From Nocardia terrae (lineage in GTDB: Bacteria > Actinomycetota > Actinomycetes > Mycobacteriales > Mycobacteriaceae), in assembly GCF_009760405.1 (NCBI RefSeq), contig NZ_WRPP01000001.1:124001-188000 (forward strand): a stretch of 64,000 nt of DNA, written 5' to 3'. Under the pieces are notes generated by a model, which did not search any database, was not told where the DNA came from, and saw nothing but the letters and a program-made list of their open reading frames with translations. Of this stretch, positions 1-10,227 are shown piece by piece. Numbering within the stretch: position 1 is the stretch's first letter; each line of letters begins with the position of its first letter. The position numbers and the translations under genes were made by a program.

Positions 1-1
1 C

Positions 2-475
2 ATGCCCATCGCCCGCTTCGCGCCGGTGGCCGGGGGACTGCTCGCGGGCGCGACCCGCTACGTGATCGCGGCGCTCATGGTGCTGCTGGTCGGCGTCGGT
101 ATGGGCTATCGGCCCGACCATCCGCTCGGCCTGATCCTGGGTGCGGCCCTGGTCGTGTTCGCCACCACCGCCATGAGCTGGCTGTTCGCGTTCATCGGCG
201 TGACCGTGGCCAAACCGGCTGCGGTGCAGGGCATGTCGATGCTGGTGCTGACCTTCGTCAGCTTCGCCTCCAATGCCCTGGTCCCGGTGGCCGCCATGCC
301 CGCCTGGCTGCGCCACGTCTCCGACTACAACCCCGTCTCGCATCTGGTGGCGGCCGTGCGCACCCTCGCCGACTCCGGTTCGGTCGGCTCCGACTTCGCC
401 TGGTCGGTGGGGGCCGCGCTGGTTGTCGCGATCGTGTTCGCGCCCTTGACCGTCCGCACCCTGCGTGCCCGTTGA
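2..475 (+). CDS. ABC-2 type transporter permease, C-terminal part (5' partial)
   Basis: C-terminal part of an integral membrane permease of the DrrB/ABC-2 type, which moves drugs or lipids outward with an ATPase partner that would lie upstream of the window. About five hydrophobic segments are visible. The stretch around residues 90-115 (ALVPVAAMPAWLRHVSDYNP) matches the typical ABC-2 region where a short amphipathic segment precedes the last helices. The visible ATG at base 2 is probably internal, since such permeases are usually about 250 residues. The stop is 13 bases before the next start, so the two genes are probably co-transcribed. Substrate unknown. Confidence 0.8.
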   Translation: MPIARFAPVAGGLLAGATRYVIAALMVLLVGVGMGYRPDHPLGLILGAALVVFATTAMSWLFAFIGVTVAKPAAVQGMSMLVLTFVSFASNALVPVAAMPAWLRHVSDYNPVSHLVAAVRTLADSGSVGSDFAWSVGAALVVAIVFAPLTVRTLRAR

Positions 476-488
476 TCGGGAGACCTCC

Positions 489-1841
489 GTGACCGCCGTG
501 CTGAACCGGCTCACCGCCGACGATGATCTGTTCCTGAAACTGCACGACCTGTACGGCAACGCCCTGGTCAACCAGCTGGCCTGGCGTTTCGACGAGTCCC
601 TGGATCCGGCTGTGCTGGAACGCTTTCACGCGCACCTCGCGCACGGGTTCCTGGCACGCCGGGTGATGACCACCTCCGTGCCCTTCGCCCGTCCCTGGTG
701 GGTTTCGGCGGCCGTCTCGGAACCGCTGGCCTATCAGGAGGAACCGGTCGACGAGAACGGCGTCCTGGATTGGCTTTTCGCACAGAGCCGGGTCGAGTTC
801 GATCCGATCACCGGCCGGGTATGGCGGCTCTCCGCCGCGCCCACGACCACGGGCGGCACGCTGCTGTCGCTGGTCACCTCGCACGTGAGCTCCGACGGCG
901 GTGCCGTGCTGTACGCGGTGGGCGATGCCCTGCGACGCCTGGACGCGGGCGACACCCCGGACATCGCAACCAGTTCCGGGCGACTGGTGGGCGCGATCCC
1001 CGCCACCGGCCTGCTGCGCGCCCACCTCACCGACGCGCTGGGCCGGCTGCGCGCCGCCGCGCTCAGCCTGCGCGCCGCCTTCGTGGCGCGCGATATCACC
1101 GAGCCGGAACGCAATCCGCGCCCGGAGGAGCCCCGCCGACTGCTGCCGGACACCTATTCGGCCGCCGACCTGGTGGTGGAAGTCGATGCGGCCGAATGGA
1201 ATTCCATCGCCACCGCCCACGACGGCACCGCCAACGGACTCATGGTCGGCGTCGCGGTCGGAATCCTCGGCCGCAGCGGCCGCATCGGCGACGGCTCCTC
1301 GGTCCGCGTGGACATTCCGCACTCCATGCGCGGTCTCGACGATCCGCGCGCCAATGCCACCACCGGCCTGCCCATCTCGGTCCCCTACCGCAAGGGCGAG
1401 CACACCGACCTGCGCCAGGTCCGCACCGCCGTCAAACAGGCCGCCCGCGCCTACGCCGACCCGGCCACCACCCCCGCCCTGCAACACCTGCAGCCGATCC
1501 AGCAGATGCTCCCGAGATTCGTCCTCGGCTACTTCTCCCGCACCGCCAAGGCCCCCGAGTGCCTGTGCACCAACCTCGGCGAAACCGGCCAGAGCGTGGC
1601 CACCCTCGCCGGTGTGCGCGCAAGCTCGGTCCTCATGCGCCCGCTGCTCTGCACCGGCGAAACCGAACTCTTCCGCCGCCTCGAGATCGGCCTCAACCTC
1701 TCCTGGTCCAGCGACGGCCACACCGTCACCCTCGCCATCACCGGCGCCGACCCCGACCGCTTCCCGACCCGCACCGCCCTCCGCGATCACGTCACCGACG
1801 AGCTCGAAGCCTGGGGTCTCCGGCCGCGATTCTGGGCATAA
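489..1841 (+). CDS. condensation-fold acyltransferase-like protein (PapA/WS-DGAT/NRPS C-domain superfamily)
   Basis: A 450-residue protein that looks like a CoA-dependent acyltransferase fold enzyme. Near residue 132 it has SHVSSDGG, a variant of the HHxxxDG motif in which the second, catalytic His is kept and the first His is Ser. A further conserved-looking segment (CLCTNLGETG) occurs near residue 355. GTG at 489 is preferred over GTG at 465 because GGGAGA lies just upstream and 465 overlaps the permease gene. Following an ABC-2 permease suggests a role in making or transferring an exported lipid. Family assignment is by motif only, and the acceptor is unknown. Confidence 0.55.
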   Translation: MTAVLNRLTADDDLFLKLHDLYGNALVNQLAWRFDESLDPAVLERFHAHLAHGFLARRVMTTSVPFARPWWVSAAVSEPLAYQEEPVDENGVLDWLFAQSRVEFDPITGRVWRLSAAPTTTGGTLLSLVTSHVSSDGGAVLYAVGDALRRLDAGDTPDIATSSGRLVGAIPATGLLRAHLTDALGRLRAAALSLRAAFVARDITEPERNPRPEEPRRLLPDTYSAADLVVEVDAAEWNSIATAHDGTANGLMVGVAVGILGRSGRIGDGSSVRVDIPHSMRGLDDPRANATTGLPISVPYRKGEHTDLRQVRTAVKQAARAYADPATTPALQHLQPIQQMLPRFVLGYFSRTAKAPECLCTNLGETGQSVATLAGVRASSVLMRPLLCTGETELFRRLEIGLNLSWSSDGHTVTLAITGADPDRFPTRTALRDHVTDELEAWGLRPRFWA

Positions 1842-1937
1842 GTGTTTGTGCACATATTAAGAAATCGATCCACCTGGATGACATCAAGTTGGTCGCGCTG
1901 GTAGATATATGCGTGCAACCCCATCCAGGAGGACCTT

Positions 1938-2765
1938 GTGCGCACTCTCGTAGGCGTCGTGGCCGCGCTCGCGATCATGGGCTCGACCGCGGGTGCGGCC
2001 ACCGCGGAACCCGCGGGCAGCACACCGCTCGACACCCTCGCCGCCTGTCCCGCGACTGCTCGCTCCGACGCGCCGGTGCTGCTCATCCACGGCACCCATG
2101 CTGATGTGGAGAAGAGCCTCGGGCCAGTGCGTCAGGGATTACTGGACGACGGCCGCTGTGTCTACGGCCTCGACTACGACTCCGACGAGCCGCTGTCGGC
2201 CTCGGTCGACTATTTCACCGCCGCCGTGCACCGGATTCTCGCGGTGAATCAAGGGAACACCCTCGATCTGGTCGGAAAGTCGCAGGGCGCGTTGATCGCC
2301 CGCGCCGTGAGCCTGCGGTTCGCCGACCGGGCGACGAACCCGATCCGAACCGTCGTCGCGGTGAGCGGACCCCAGCAGGGCACGAGCATCGCGGGTATCC
2401 GGCTGCCCACCCTGCCCACCGGTTCGTCGGTACCGCAGGGGCTTCCGTTCCTCTCGCCCGCCATGTTCGACATGCTGGCCGGTTCGCCGTACCTCACCCG
2501 GCTCAACAGCGGACCGATGGTCGCGCCCGGGGTCCGCTACGTGATGACCGCGACCTCCTACGACGAGATCGTCACCCCCTACACCACGGCCTTCATCCAC
2601 GCCCCCGGCGTCACCGACATCCTGGTGCAGGACGGATGCGCCGCCGACCACACCGGCCATATGGCGGGCTCCACCGATCCGCGCACCGTGGACCTGGTCC
2701 TCAACGCCCTCGACCCCGTGCGGCACCCGACGGTCCGCTGCGCGGCCAACGACAACCGAAAGTAG
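1938..2765 (+). CDS. secreted alpha/beta-hydrolase lipase
   Basis: Secreted lipase/esterase of 275 residues. Residues 1-24 form a Sec signal peptide ending near ATAEP. An oxyanion loop VLLIHGTHAD is followed by the nucleophile elbow GKSQG (Ser115) and a C-terminal HTGH that can supply the catalytic His. The overall layout matches actinobacterial class 2 lipases (LipA/LipB/EstA type). The GTG start has AGGAGG at 1927-1932, five bases away. It ends 7 bases before the next gene, also exported, so the two are likely one transcript. The natural substrate is not evident. Confidence 0.8.
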   Translation: MRTLVGVVAALAIMGSTAGAATAEPAGSTPLDTLAACPATARSDAPVLLIHGTHADVEKSLGPVRQGLLDDGRCVYGLDYDSDEPLSASVDYFTAAVHRILAVNQGNTLDLVGKSQGALIARAVSLRFADRATNPIRTVVAVSGPQQGTSIAGIRLPTLPTGSSVPQGLPFLSPAMFDMLAGSPYLTRLNSGPMVAPGVRYVMTATSYDEIVTPYTTAFIHAPGVTDILVQDGCAADHTGHMAGSTDPRTVDLVLNALDPVRHPTVRCAANDNRK

Positions 2766-2772
2766 TCGCGCC

Positions 2773-4323
2773 ATGCAGGAATCGACCTCATCCCGGACCG
2801 GCGCGGGCATGGGACGTCGCGCCTTCGGCCTCGGAATCCTGGGCGGCGCGGCCCTGACCGCCGCGGCCCGCCTCGCCCCGCCCGGCCATGCTGACCCGGT
2901 GCCGCAGTCGTATCGGATGACACCCGAACAGCTTTCGCGCACCGCCGATCGGGAATTCTTCGGCGTCAACGGCGCTCGCATCATCTCGGCCGAGAATGCC
3001 CGGCAATGGCACGATCCCGTCTTCCAGGACGCGCTGACCGCTGTCGGCCCGGGTCTGGTCCGGGTGCAGGGCGGCACCACCTCGCAGTGGATCGACTGGC
3101 GCACCGGCCTTTTCGATGAGCGGCCCGGCGGCGGCTTCGCCGGGCGCAATGACGGCCGACCGCCGCTCACCCTGGCCGACTGGGCGGATATCGTACGGCG
3201 GACCGGCGCGACACCGCTGTTCGATCTGAACGTGGTCACCTCGACCCTCGACGACCAGCTCGACATGCTGCGGGAGGCCCGGCGGCTGGGCATGCCGGTC
3301 CGCTACGTCGAGCTCGGCAATGAGCTGTGGGTTCCGATGCAGGTCTACGAGGACATCTATCCCACCGGCGCCGACTACGCCCGGACCATGAACGAGTGGA
3401 TCGCCGCCATCCGCCGGGAATTCCCGCAGGCGCGGATCGGCGTGGCGGCCGCGGATGATTCGCTGGTCATGGGCGCCGGATTCGGGCAGCGCTACGCCGA
3501 CTGGAATCAGGAGCTGTACGCGACGATTCGCGACGCCGACGCGGTCACCTTCCATCCCTACTGGATCGTCGACCCGATCGCGGCCGATATCGGCTCGACG
3601 GCCGTCGGCGGCGTCGTGAACTGGACCCACGTCGCCGACACCGTGCTGCGGGATATGCCCTCCGGCCTGCAAGCGTGGTTCACCGAGTACAACCAGATGG
3701 GCAAGGAGGCGACCCCGCCGCTGGATCGGCTGCCCGCCGTTCAGCAGACCTGGGCCGTGGGCCTGAGCGTGGCCTCGTTCACGCTGCGCGCGCTGCTCGA
3801 TCCGCGCGCGGGCATGGCGGTCATGCACTGTGCCCTGAACGGCGCGCCGAGCACGACCACCGGCGGTGGCGGCACCACCAATCAGGCTGTGCACGCCCTC
3901 ATCTCGGATGGTTCGGGCGGTTCGGTCCCGTACGGACGGACCGCCCTGAACATGGCGCTCACCCCGATCTACCACTGCCTCGACCAGGGGACCACGGTCC
4001 GCCCGCTGCGCCTGGATCCGGGCATCGGGACGCCCGCCGCACTGCTGCTGCCACCGTATGCCGGTGCGGCCGACGCGTTCACCGGTGCCGAACTGACCTC
4101 AGCGAGCGGCACCCGCGCGGTCCTGATCAACGCCTCGGACCGGCCCCTGCGAATCACCCTGCCGCCCAACCTGGTCGGCGCACAGGAAGTGCGGATCCAG
4201 ACGGCCGCCCCGACCGCCGCCCCGGCCTTCGTCGCGGGCGACACCGTCTCCGAAACCAGCGCAGCGGTTTCCGATGTCCTCGACCTCCCCGCGTACTCGG
4301 AGGCCGTGCTGCGCCGTTCGTGA
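2773..4323 (+). CDS. Tat-exported glycoside hydrolase, clan GH-A type
   Basis: A 516-residue exported protein. The N-terminus has a Tat signal (GRRAFGLG then a hydrophobic run to about residue 40). The core looks like a (beta/alpha)8 glycosidase of clan GH-A: the acid/base Glu184 sits in the strand-4 motif ELGNELW, and a second Glu305 in WFTEYNQMG is at the expected nucleophile position. The C-terminal 100 residues look like the small beta domain common in GH39/GH51/GH79 enzymes. No close family can be fixed from sequence alone. It lies 7 bases after the lipase gene. Confidence 0.65.
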   Translation: MQESTSSRTGAGMGRRAFGLGILGGAALTAAARLAPPGHADPVPQSYRMTPEQLSRTADREFFGVNGARIISAENARQWHDPVFQDALTAVGPGLVRVQGGTTSQWIDWRTGLFDERPGGGFAGRNDGRPPLTLADWADIVRRTGATPLFDLNVVTSTLDDQLDMLREARRLGMPVRYVELGNELWVPMQVYEDIYPTGADYARTMNEWIAAIRREFPQARIGVAAADDSLVMGAGFGQRYADWNQELYATIRDADAVTFHPYWIVDPIAADIGSTAVGGVVNWTHVADTVLRDMPSGLQAWFTEYNQMGKEATPPLDRLPAVQQTWAVGLSVASFTLRALLDPRAGMAVMHCALNGAPSTTTGGGGTTNQAVHALISDGSGGSVPYGRTALNMALTPIYHCLDQGTTVRPLRLDPGIGTPAALLLPPYAGAADAFTGAELTSASGTRAVLINASDRPLRITLPPNLVGAQEVRIQTAAPTAAPAFVAGDTVSETSAAVSDVLDLPAYSEAVLRRS

Positions 4324-4327
4324 ACGG

Positions 4328-4891
4328 TCAGGCGTGCGGACGGTTCTCGAAGTCGGCGAGGGTGACCTCGAGCCAGCCGATATAGGCGGCGGTCGACGCG
4401 CGGCCCTGCTCGTGCGCGGCCCGCATGACCTGTGCGGCCCAGCCGGAATCGATGTCGTCGATGGGTGCGAGCGCACCGCTGAGCTCATCGATCCGGGTGG
4501 GGGTGCGGACTTGCTCGCGACGGTAGTCCAATTCGGTGCGCAGCACCTCGACGGCCAGTTCGCGGCCGAGGGCTCCGGCCAGCAGGAACCGCATCATGAA
4601 GTCGGGGTTCATCGGCCGGGGCGCGGGTTCGTAGGGGGAGTGGGCCCAGTCCAGCAGGGTCTGCCGGCCGTCGACGGTGAGCCGGTCGACCTTGGCGTCC
4701 GGCTTGCCCTCGCGGGCCTCGACCTCGAATTCGACCAGCCCGCGCTCGACCAGCTTGCCCAGGGTTCGGTACACCTGCGGCAGCGTCACCCGGTAGCCGA
4801 CGAACCGGCCGGGGCCGTCCATTCATTTGCCCAGGTCGTAGCCGGACATTGGGCGCAGGGCCAGCAGACCGAGGATGAGGGTGTCGAGCAT
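4328..4891 (-). pseudogene. PadR-family regulator interrupted by an in-frame TGA at codon 23
   Basis: Read from ATG at 4891, codons 1-22 give MLDTLILGLLALRPMSGYDLGK, the first helices of a PadR winged helix. Codon 23 is TGA (4825-4823), and the same frame continues from ATG at 4822 with MDGPGRFVGYRVTLPQVYRTLGKLVERGLVE plus the PadR C-terminal helical domain to 4328. One substitution (for example TGG to TGA) would restore a 187-residue protein. The 164-residue product from 4822 would lack helix 1 and part of the DNA-binding domain. The arrangement TGA-ATG could allow reinitiation. It is divergent from the AurF-like gene, its probable former target. Pseudogene versus two-part gene versus sequencing error cannot be decided here. 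Confidence 0.75.
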
Positions 4892-4997
4892 GCGCCCAGC
4901 CTGTGCGCCCACACAGATATTCCGGTGACACGCGACGGCGGTCGGAGTCGATCTCTTGTTGACGCCCTGCCAGTGTCGGTGTAACTATGGGTAACAG

Positions 4998-5005
4998 TAA
5001 CATGT
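4998..5005 (+). promoter_or_regulatory. TAACATGT motif upstream of the AurF-like gene
   Basis: TAACATGT, preceded by two GTAAC repeats (4980-5001), lies just upstream of the AurF-like gene. The same octamer occurs at 6086-6093, also preceded by GTAAC, in front of the monooxygenase gene. The core ACATGT is a palindrome. A shared operator, perhaps for the adjacent PadR regulator, is inferred. Confidence 0.35.
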
Positions 5006-5031
5006 GTCACTCTCCCCGAGAGGCTCTGACA

Positions 5032-6039
5032 ATGACGTCAGCACCCGTGAAGACCGATCCCACGGTCGACCTCGCCCGGCAGTATGCCGAGAAACTCCTG
5101 CTGCTGTCGCAGGGCTCGGTCGACAAGCACTTCGATCCTTTCACCGATATCGATTGGGACAATCCCGATTTCGCGGTCACGCCGAACGACAAGCGCTGGA
5201 TTCTGCCGGTCTCCGGTGACATGTTCGCCCGGCATCCCTGGTATCAGGCGCAATCCGAGGCTCGCAAGATCGCCATCGGGCTGTGGCGGCAGGCCAATAT
5301 CGCCAAGGTCGGCCTGCAGTTCGAGACCCTGCTCATCGGCGGCATGGTGCAGCACACCTTCAAGCTGCGCAACGGCTCTCCCGAGTTCCGCTACTGCACC
5401 CACGAGGTCATCGAGGAGTGCAACCACACCCTCATGTTCCAGGAGATGGTGAACCGCATCGGGATCGACGTTCCGGGCATGGGGCCGATCCTCAAGCAGC
5501 TCACCTATGTCGTTCCGGCGTTGGCCTCGCTGTTCCCGAATCTGTTCTTCATCGCCGTGCTCTCGGGTGAGGAGCCGATCGACCACGTGCAGAAGGCGAT
5601 TCTGCGCGCGGGCGAGGAGGTGCACCCGATCATGCGCGGCGTCATGGCGATTCACATCGCCGAGGAGGCGCGGCACATCTCCTTCGCGCACGAGTTCCTG
5701 GAGCACCATGTGCCGCAGGCGGATCCGTTCAGCAAGTTCGTGCTGTCGCTGGCGTTCCCGATCGTCATGTGGATCGGCGGACGGGCCATCGTGATCCCGC
5801 CGCGCGCGTTCTTCCGGGAGTTCGACATTCCGCGCGAGGTGCGCAAGGACGTGTTCTTCGGCTCGGCGGAGTCCAAGGAGGCGTTCGCGGGCTTCTTCGG
5901 CGACGTGCGCTCGCTGGCGAAGCGGATCGGGCTCATGAACCCCGTGTCCAAGCGGGTCTGGCGCGTCCTCGGCATCGACGGTCCGACGACCCGCTATCGC
6001 TCGGAGCCGGATCGCCCCGGTCAGGTCCGGGCGGCCTGA
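5032..6039 (+). CDS. AurF-family diiron N-oxygenase-like protein
   Basis: A 335-residue soluble protein of the p-aminobenzoate N-oxygenase (AurF) diiron family. Its four-helix core carries carboxylate/His metal ligands in order: ETLLIGGMVQHTF, HEVIEECNHTLMFQEM, GEEPID, and HIAEEARHISFAHEFLEHH. The ExxxH and EExRH patterns are typical. Members oxidise arylamines or act on other activated substrates; the substrate here is unknown. ATG at 5032 is preferred over upstream in-frame starts because the similarity begins after it and CCGAGAGG precedes it. It is divergent from the broken PadR gene and 109 bases upstream of a flavin monooxygenase. Confidence 0.8.
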   Translation: MTSAPVKTDPTVDLARQYAEKLLLLSQGSVDKHFDPFTDIDWDNPDFAVTPNDKRWILPVSGDMFARHPWYQAQSEARKIAIGLWRQANIAKVGLQFETLLIGGMVQHTFKLRNGSPEFRYCTHEVIEECNHTLMFQEMVNRIGIDVPGMGPILKQLTYVVPALASLFPNLFFIAVLSGEEPIDHVQKAILRAGEEVHPIMRGVMAIHIAEEARHISFAHEFLEHHVPQADPFSKFVLSLAFPIVMWIGGRAIVIPPRAFFREFDIPREVRKDVFFGSAESKEAFAGFFGDVRSLAKRIGLMNPVSKRVWRVLGIDGPTTRYRSEPDRPGQVRAA

Positions 6040-6085
6040 GGGCCTTGGTCCTCTCCCGGGCGGCGACAGTAGACGTAACCTGAAA

Positions 6086-6093
6086 TAACATGT
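6086..6093 (+). promoter_or_regulatory. second TAACATGT motif, upstream of the flavin monooxygenase
   Basis: Repeats the octamer seen at 4998-5005, with GTAAC a few bases upstream, 56 bases before the monooxygenase ATG. It suggests that the two oxygenase genes share a regulator. Inference from sequence identity only. Confidence 0.35.
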
Positions 6094-6148
6094 AATACTC
6101 GGTGCGCCCGGACGCCGGTGTCCGGGCGCGACCAGAAGCGAGTACCCA

Positions 6149-7651
<1,503 letters not shown>

Positions 7652-7721
7652 GCGATTCCCACTCGCGAACCCGACCGTGCCCTGTGTACGGTCGGTGTTT
7701 CGCGTGGAGGGGAGAACACAC

Positions 7722-9128
7722 ATGAGTTATCCGGCCGAGTCGGTCGAGCTTCGGGATCGGGGTCTCGAGGCAGTGCGTGCGGGGGACCTCGAGTCCGCGG
7801 AGCAGCTGTTCCGGCGGGCGTTCGAGACCGGGCACGCCGGGGCCGCCAACGACATGGCGGATCTGCTGCTGCGGCGCGGCGATCGCGACGACGCCGTGCG
7901 GTGGTGGCAGCGCGGTGCCGAAACCGATGATCCCGACTGCCTTTTCGAGATCGGCTACCTCGATGAGGAGCGCGGCGATCTGGTCGCCGCCGAGCAGTGG
8001 TACCGGCGCGGCGCCGCGGTCGGCGGCGGCAGCTGCCTGCTGAATCTGGCCAAGATCGTGGAGGGCCGCGGCGAGCGGGACGAGGCTCTGGACCTGTACC
8101 GGCGGGCCTGGGAGGCCGGACTGGACAAGGCCGCCTTCAATATCGGCCGCATCCACGACGACGGCGGCCGCGGTGACCAGGAGGCCGCGGCGCTCTGGTA
8201 CACGCGGGCGGCCGAGCGCGGAAACAGCGGCGCCGCTTTCAATCTCGGTTTCGTGCGTGGTGACCAAGGCGATGTCGCAGGCATGCTGGACGCGTGGCGG
8301 CGGGCCGCCGGGTTCGGGCATCCCAAGGCGGGGCACGCGCTGGCCGAGCACTACCGGCGGCAGGGCGCGGCGGCGCAGGCGCGCTATTGGTCCGAATTCG
8401 CCGATGGCCCGAGTGTTTTCAGTCCCGAGTTCGAAGCCTTCGGCGGATGGGGTGCGGCCGCCGCGATCCACAAGCAGGACCTGCTCAACGACGCGCTGGG
8501 CGACGGCTACCTGCGCTACGACCTCACGGCACGGACGCTGACGACCGATACCGACAGCTACGGCGGGCTGACCATGCTGGGCAGCTTCTCCAATCTCGAC
8601 CAGAGCTGGCTCTGGGCCTGGGACAACCCGTATCTGGATACCGATCGCCCGGCGTTCGAAGCGCTCGCCGAGATCCGGGAGTACGGTGCGCGGCAGGGCA
8701 TTCCGGAGTTCATGATCGGCAGGCTGGATCTGTCGAACTTCCCGAATCCGAAGCAGGCGGCGACCACCATGGTCATCGCGGCCGCGACGCTGCTGGGCGG
8801 CAACGGGGTCAAGGCGATGGGGATCAACGACGGTAAGGGCGTCACCTATCTGCATGTGGACGATCCGCGCCTGCCGGCCGACGAATATGACCCGATCGCC
8901 GCACCGCGCCTGCTGATGACCGCCGCGCAGGTCTTCCCGGTCGACCAGGCACTGATCGTGCGGGGGTTCATCGAGCACTACGGCACCCGGATCCAGCTCT
9001 CGCGGGAGGTGATCGCCGGTGATTTCGCGCAGGGCCATCGGCTGGCGGTCGCGTTCACCGAGGATGGATTGATCAAGGCCATCACCTCCGATCCCGCTCG
9101 GCAGGAGCAAGATCGAGCCAGTAACTGA
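7722..9128 (+). CDS. TPR/Sel1-like repeat protein with unknown C-terminal domain
   Basis: A 468-residue cytosolic protein. Residues 1-215 are five to six helical repeats of TPR/Sel1 character (AEQLFRRAFETGHAGAANDM, AEQWYRRGA, EALDLYRRAWEAG, AALWYTRAAERGNSGAAFNLG). The remaining half has a DUF-like sequence, with YDLTARTLTTD and many Trp and Asp residues, that I do not recognise. ATG at 7722 is chosen for its strong GTGGAGGGGAG ribosome site; the same frame is open 300 bases further upstream inside the monooxygenase gene. Probably a protein-protein interaction module; function unknown. Confidence 0.7.
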   Translation: MSYPAESVELRDRGLEAVRAGDLESAEQLFRRAFETGHAGAANDMADLLLRRGDRDDAVRWWQRGAETDDPDCLFEIGYLDEERGDLVAAEQWYRRGAAVGGGSCLLNLAKIVEGRGERDEALDLYRRAWEAGLDKAAFNIGRIHDDGGRGDQEAAALWYTRAAERGNSGAAFNLGFVRGDQGDVAGMLDAWRRAAGFGHPKAGHALAEHYRRQGAAAQARYWSEFADGPSVFSPEFEAFGGWGAAAAIHKQDLLNDALGDGYLRYDLTARTLTTDTDSYGGLTMLGSFSNLDQSWLWAWDNPYLDTDRPAFEALAEIREYGARQGIPEFMIGRLDLSNFPNPKQAATTMVIAAATLLGGNGVKAMGINDGKGVTYLHVDDPRLPADEYDPIAAPRLLMTAAQVFPVDQALIVRGFIEHYGTRIQLSREVIAGDFAQGHRLAVAFTEDGLIKAITSDPARQEQDRASN

Positions 9129-9175
9129 CCGGGTGGACCTTTTCGGATGGGCGCACGCGGTCGCAGGATGGAGTG

Positions 9176-10225
9176 ATGACTACTGCGCCCGCGTTCGAAT
9201 CCATTGTGCGAGCCGAGTTCGCGCCCACCACCACCTATCTGAACGCGGCCAGCTACGGGCTGTTGCCGAAATCCGTGCTGGCGGCGGTGACCACGGCCGA
9301 CGAACAGCGTGCGCACGGGGAGTTCGACATCCCCGGCGTGGACTCGATCATCGACGAATGCCGCGCCGCGTTCGGGCGGCTCACCGGGTTCGCGGCGAGC
9401 CGGGTGGCGGTCGGGTCGCAGGTGTCGCAGCTGGTCGGGTTGGTGGCGCAGAGCCTGCGGCCCGGCGCGAACGTGCTGGTGCCCGAGCATGAATTCAATT
9501 CCGTGCTCTGGCCCTTCCTGGTGCGCGGCGATCTGAACGTGCGGGTGGTGCCGCTCGCGGAACTGCCCGGGGCCATCCGGTCCGGGGACGATGTGGTCGC
9601 GGCGGCGGTGGTCCAATCCGCCGACGGCGCGGTGCTGGATGTGGCGAGGACCGTGGCCGCCGCGCGGGCGCACGGAGCACGCGTGCTCTTCGACCTCAGC
9701 CAGGCGGTGGGCTGGCTGCCGGTGCACGACACCGGGGCCGATTGGATCGTCAGCGTCGGCTACAAGTGGCTGCTGGGTCCCAAGGGCACCGCGTTCCTGG
9801 CGGGAACGCCTGCGGCACTGGATGACCTGAGCCCGGTCGCGGCCGGCTGGTACGCGGGTTACAACCCGTGGGAGACCTGCTACGACGGTCCGCTGCGGCT
9901 GGCCGAGGACGCGCGGCGCTTCGACGTCGGGCCGGTGTGGCAGGCCTGGATCGGGCAGCGCCGCAGTCTCGAACTGATCGAAGGCGTCGGCATCGACACC
10001 ATCCATCGCCACGATGTCGCCCTGGCCGACCGGTTGCGCAAGGGACTCGGCCTGCCCGAGGGCAATTCGGCCGTGGTGTCGCTCGAGGTGTCCGAGCCGG
10101 CGCTGGAGCGGGTGCGGGCGGCGCGCGTCGTGGGCGCCATGCGCGCCGGGCGGCTGCGGCTGGCCTGCCACCTCTACAACACCGAGGAGGACGTCGACCG
10201 CGCCCTGGACGCGCTGATCGGCTGA
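9176..10225 (+). CDS. class V PLP-dependent aminotransferase/desulfurase-like
   Basis: A 349-residue fold type I PLP enzyme of the class V family (cysteine desulfurase, isopenicillin N epimerase and EgtE relatives). YLNAASYGLLP near the N-terminus is the substrate-entry motif. LFDLSQAVGWLPV holds the cofactor-binding Asp, and GYKWLLGPKG carries the Schiff-base lysine (K197). No conserved active-site Cys loop typical of IscS is visible, so an aminotransferase or C-S lyase role is more likely than iron-sulfur biogenesis. GTG at 9173 directly precedes the ATG. It ends 3 bases from the convergent protease gene. Confidence 0.75.
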   Translation: MTTAPAFESIVRAEFAPTTTYLNAASYGLLPKSVLAAVTTADEQRAHGEFDIPGVDSIIDECRAAFGRLTGFAASRVAVGSQVSQLVGLVAQSLRPGANVLVPEHEFNSVLWPFLVRGDLNVRVVPLAELPGAIRSGDDVVAAAVVQSADGAVLDVARTVAAARAHGARVLFDLSQAVGWLPVHDTGADWIVSVGYKWLLGPKGTAFLAGTPAALDDLSPVAAGWYAGYNPWETCYDGPLRLAEDARRFDVGPVWQAWIGQRRSLELIEGVGIDTIHRHDVALADRLRKGLGLPEGNSAVVSLEVSEPALERVRAARVVGAMRAGRLRLACHLYNTEEDVDRALDALIG

Positions 10226-10227
10226 GG

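Noticed and set aside
4823..4825. TGA read as selenocysteine in the PadR gene
   Set aside because: No reason for Sec in a winged helix, no SECIS-like hairpin evident, and no selenium genes seen.
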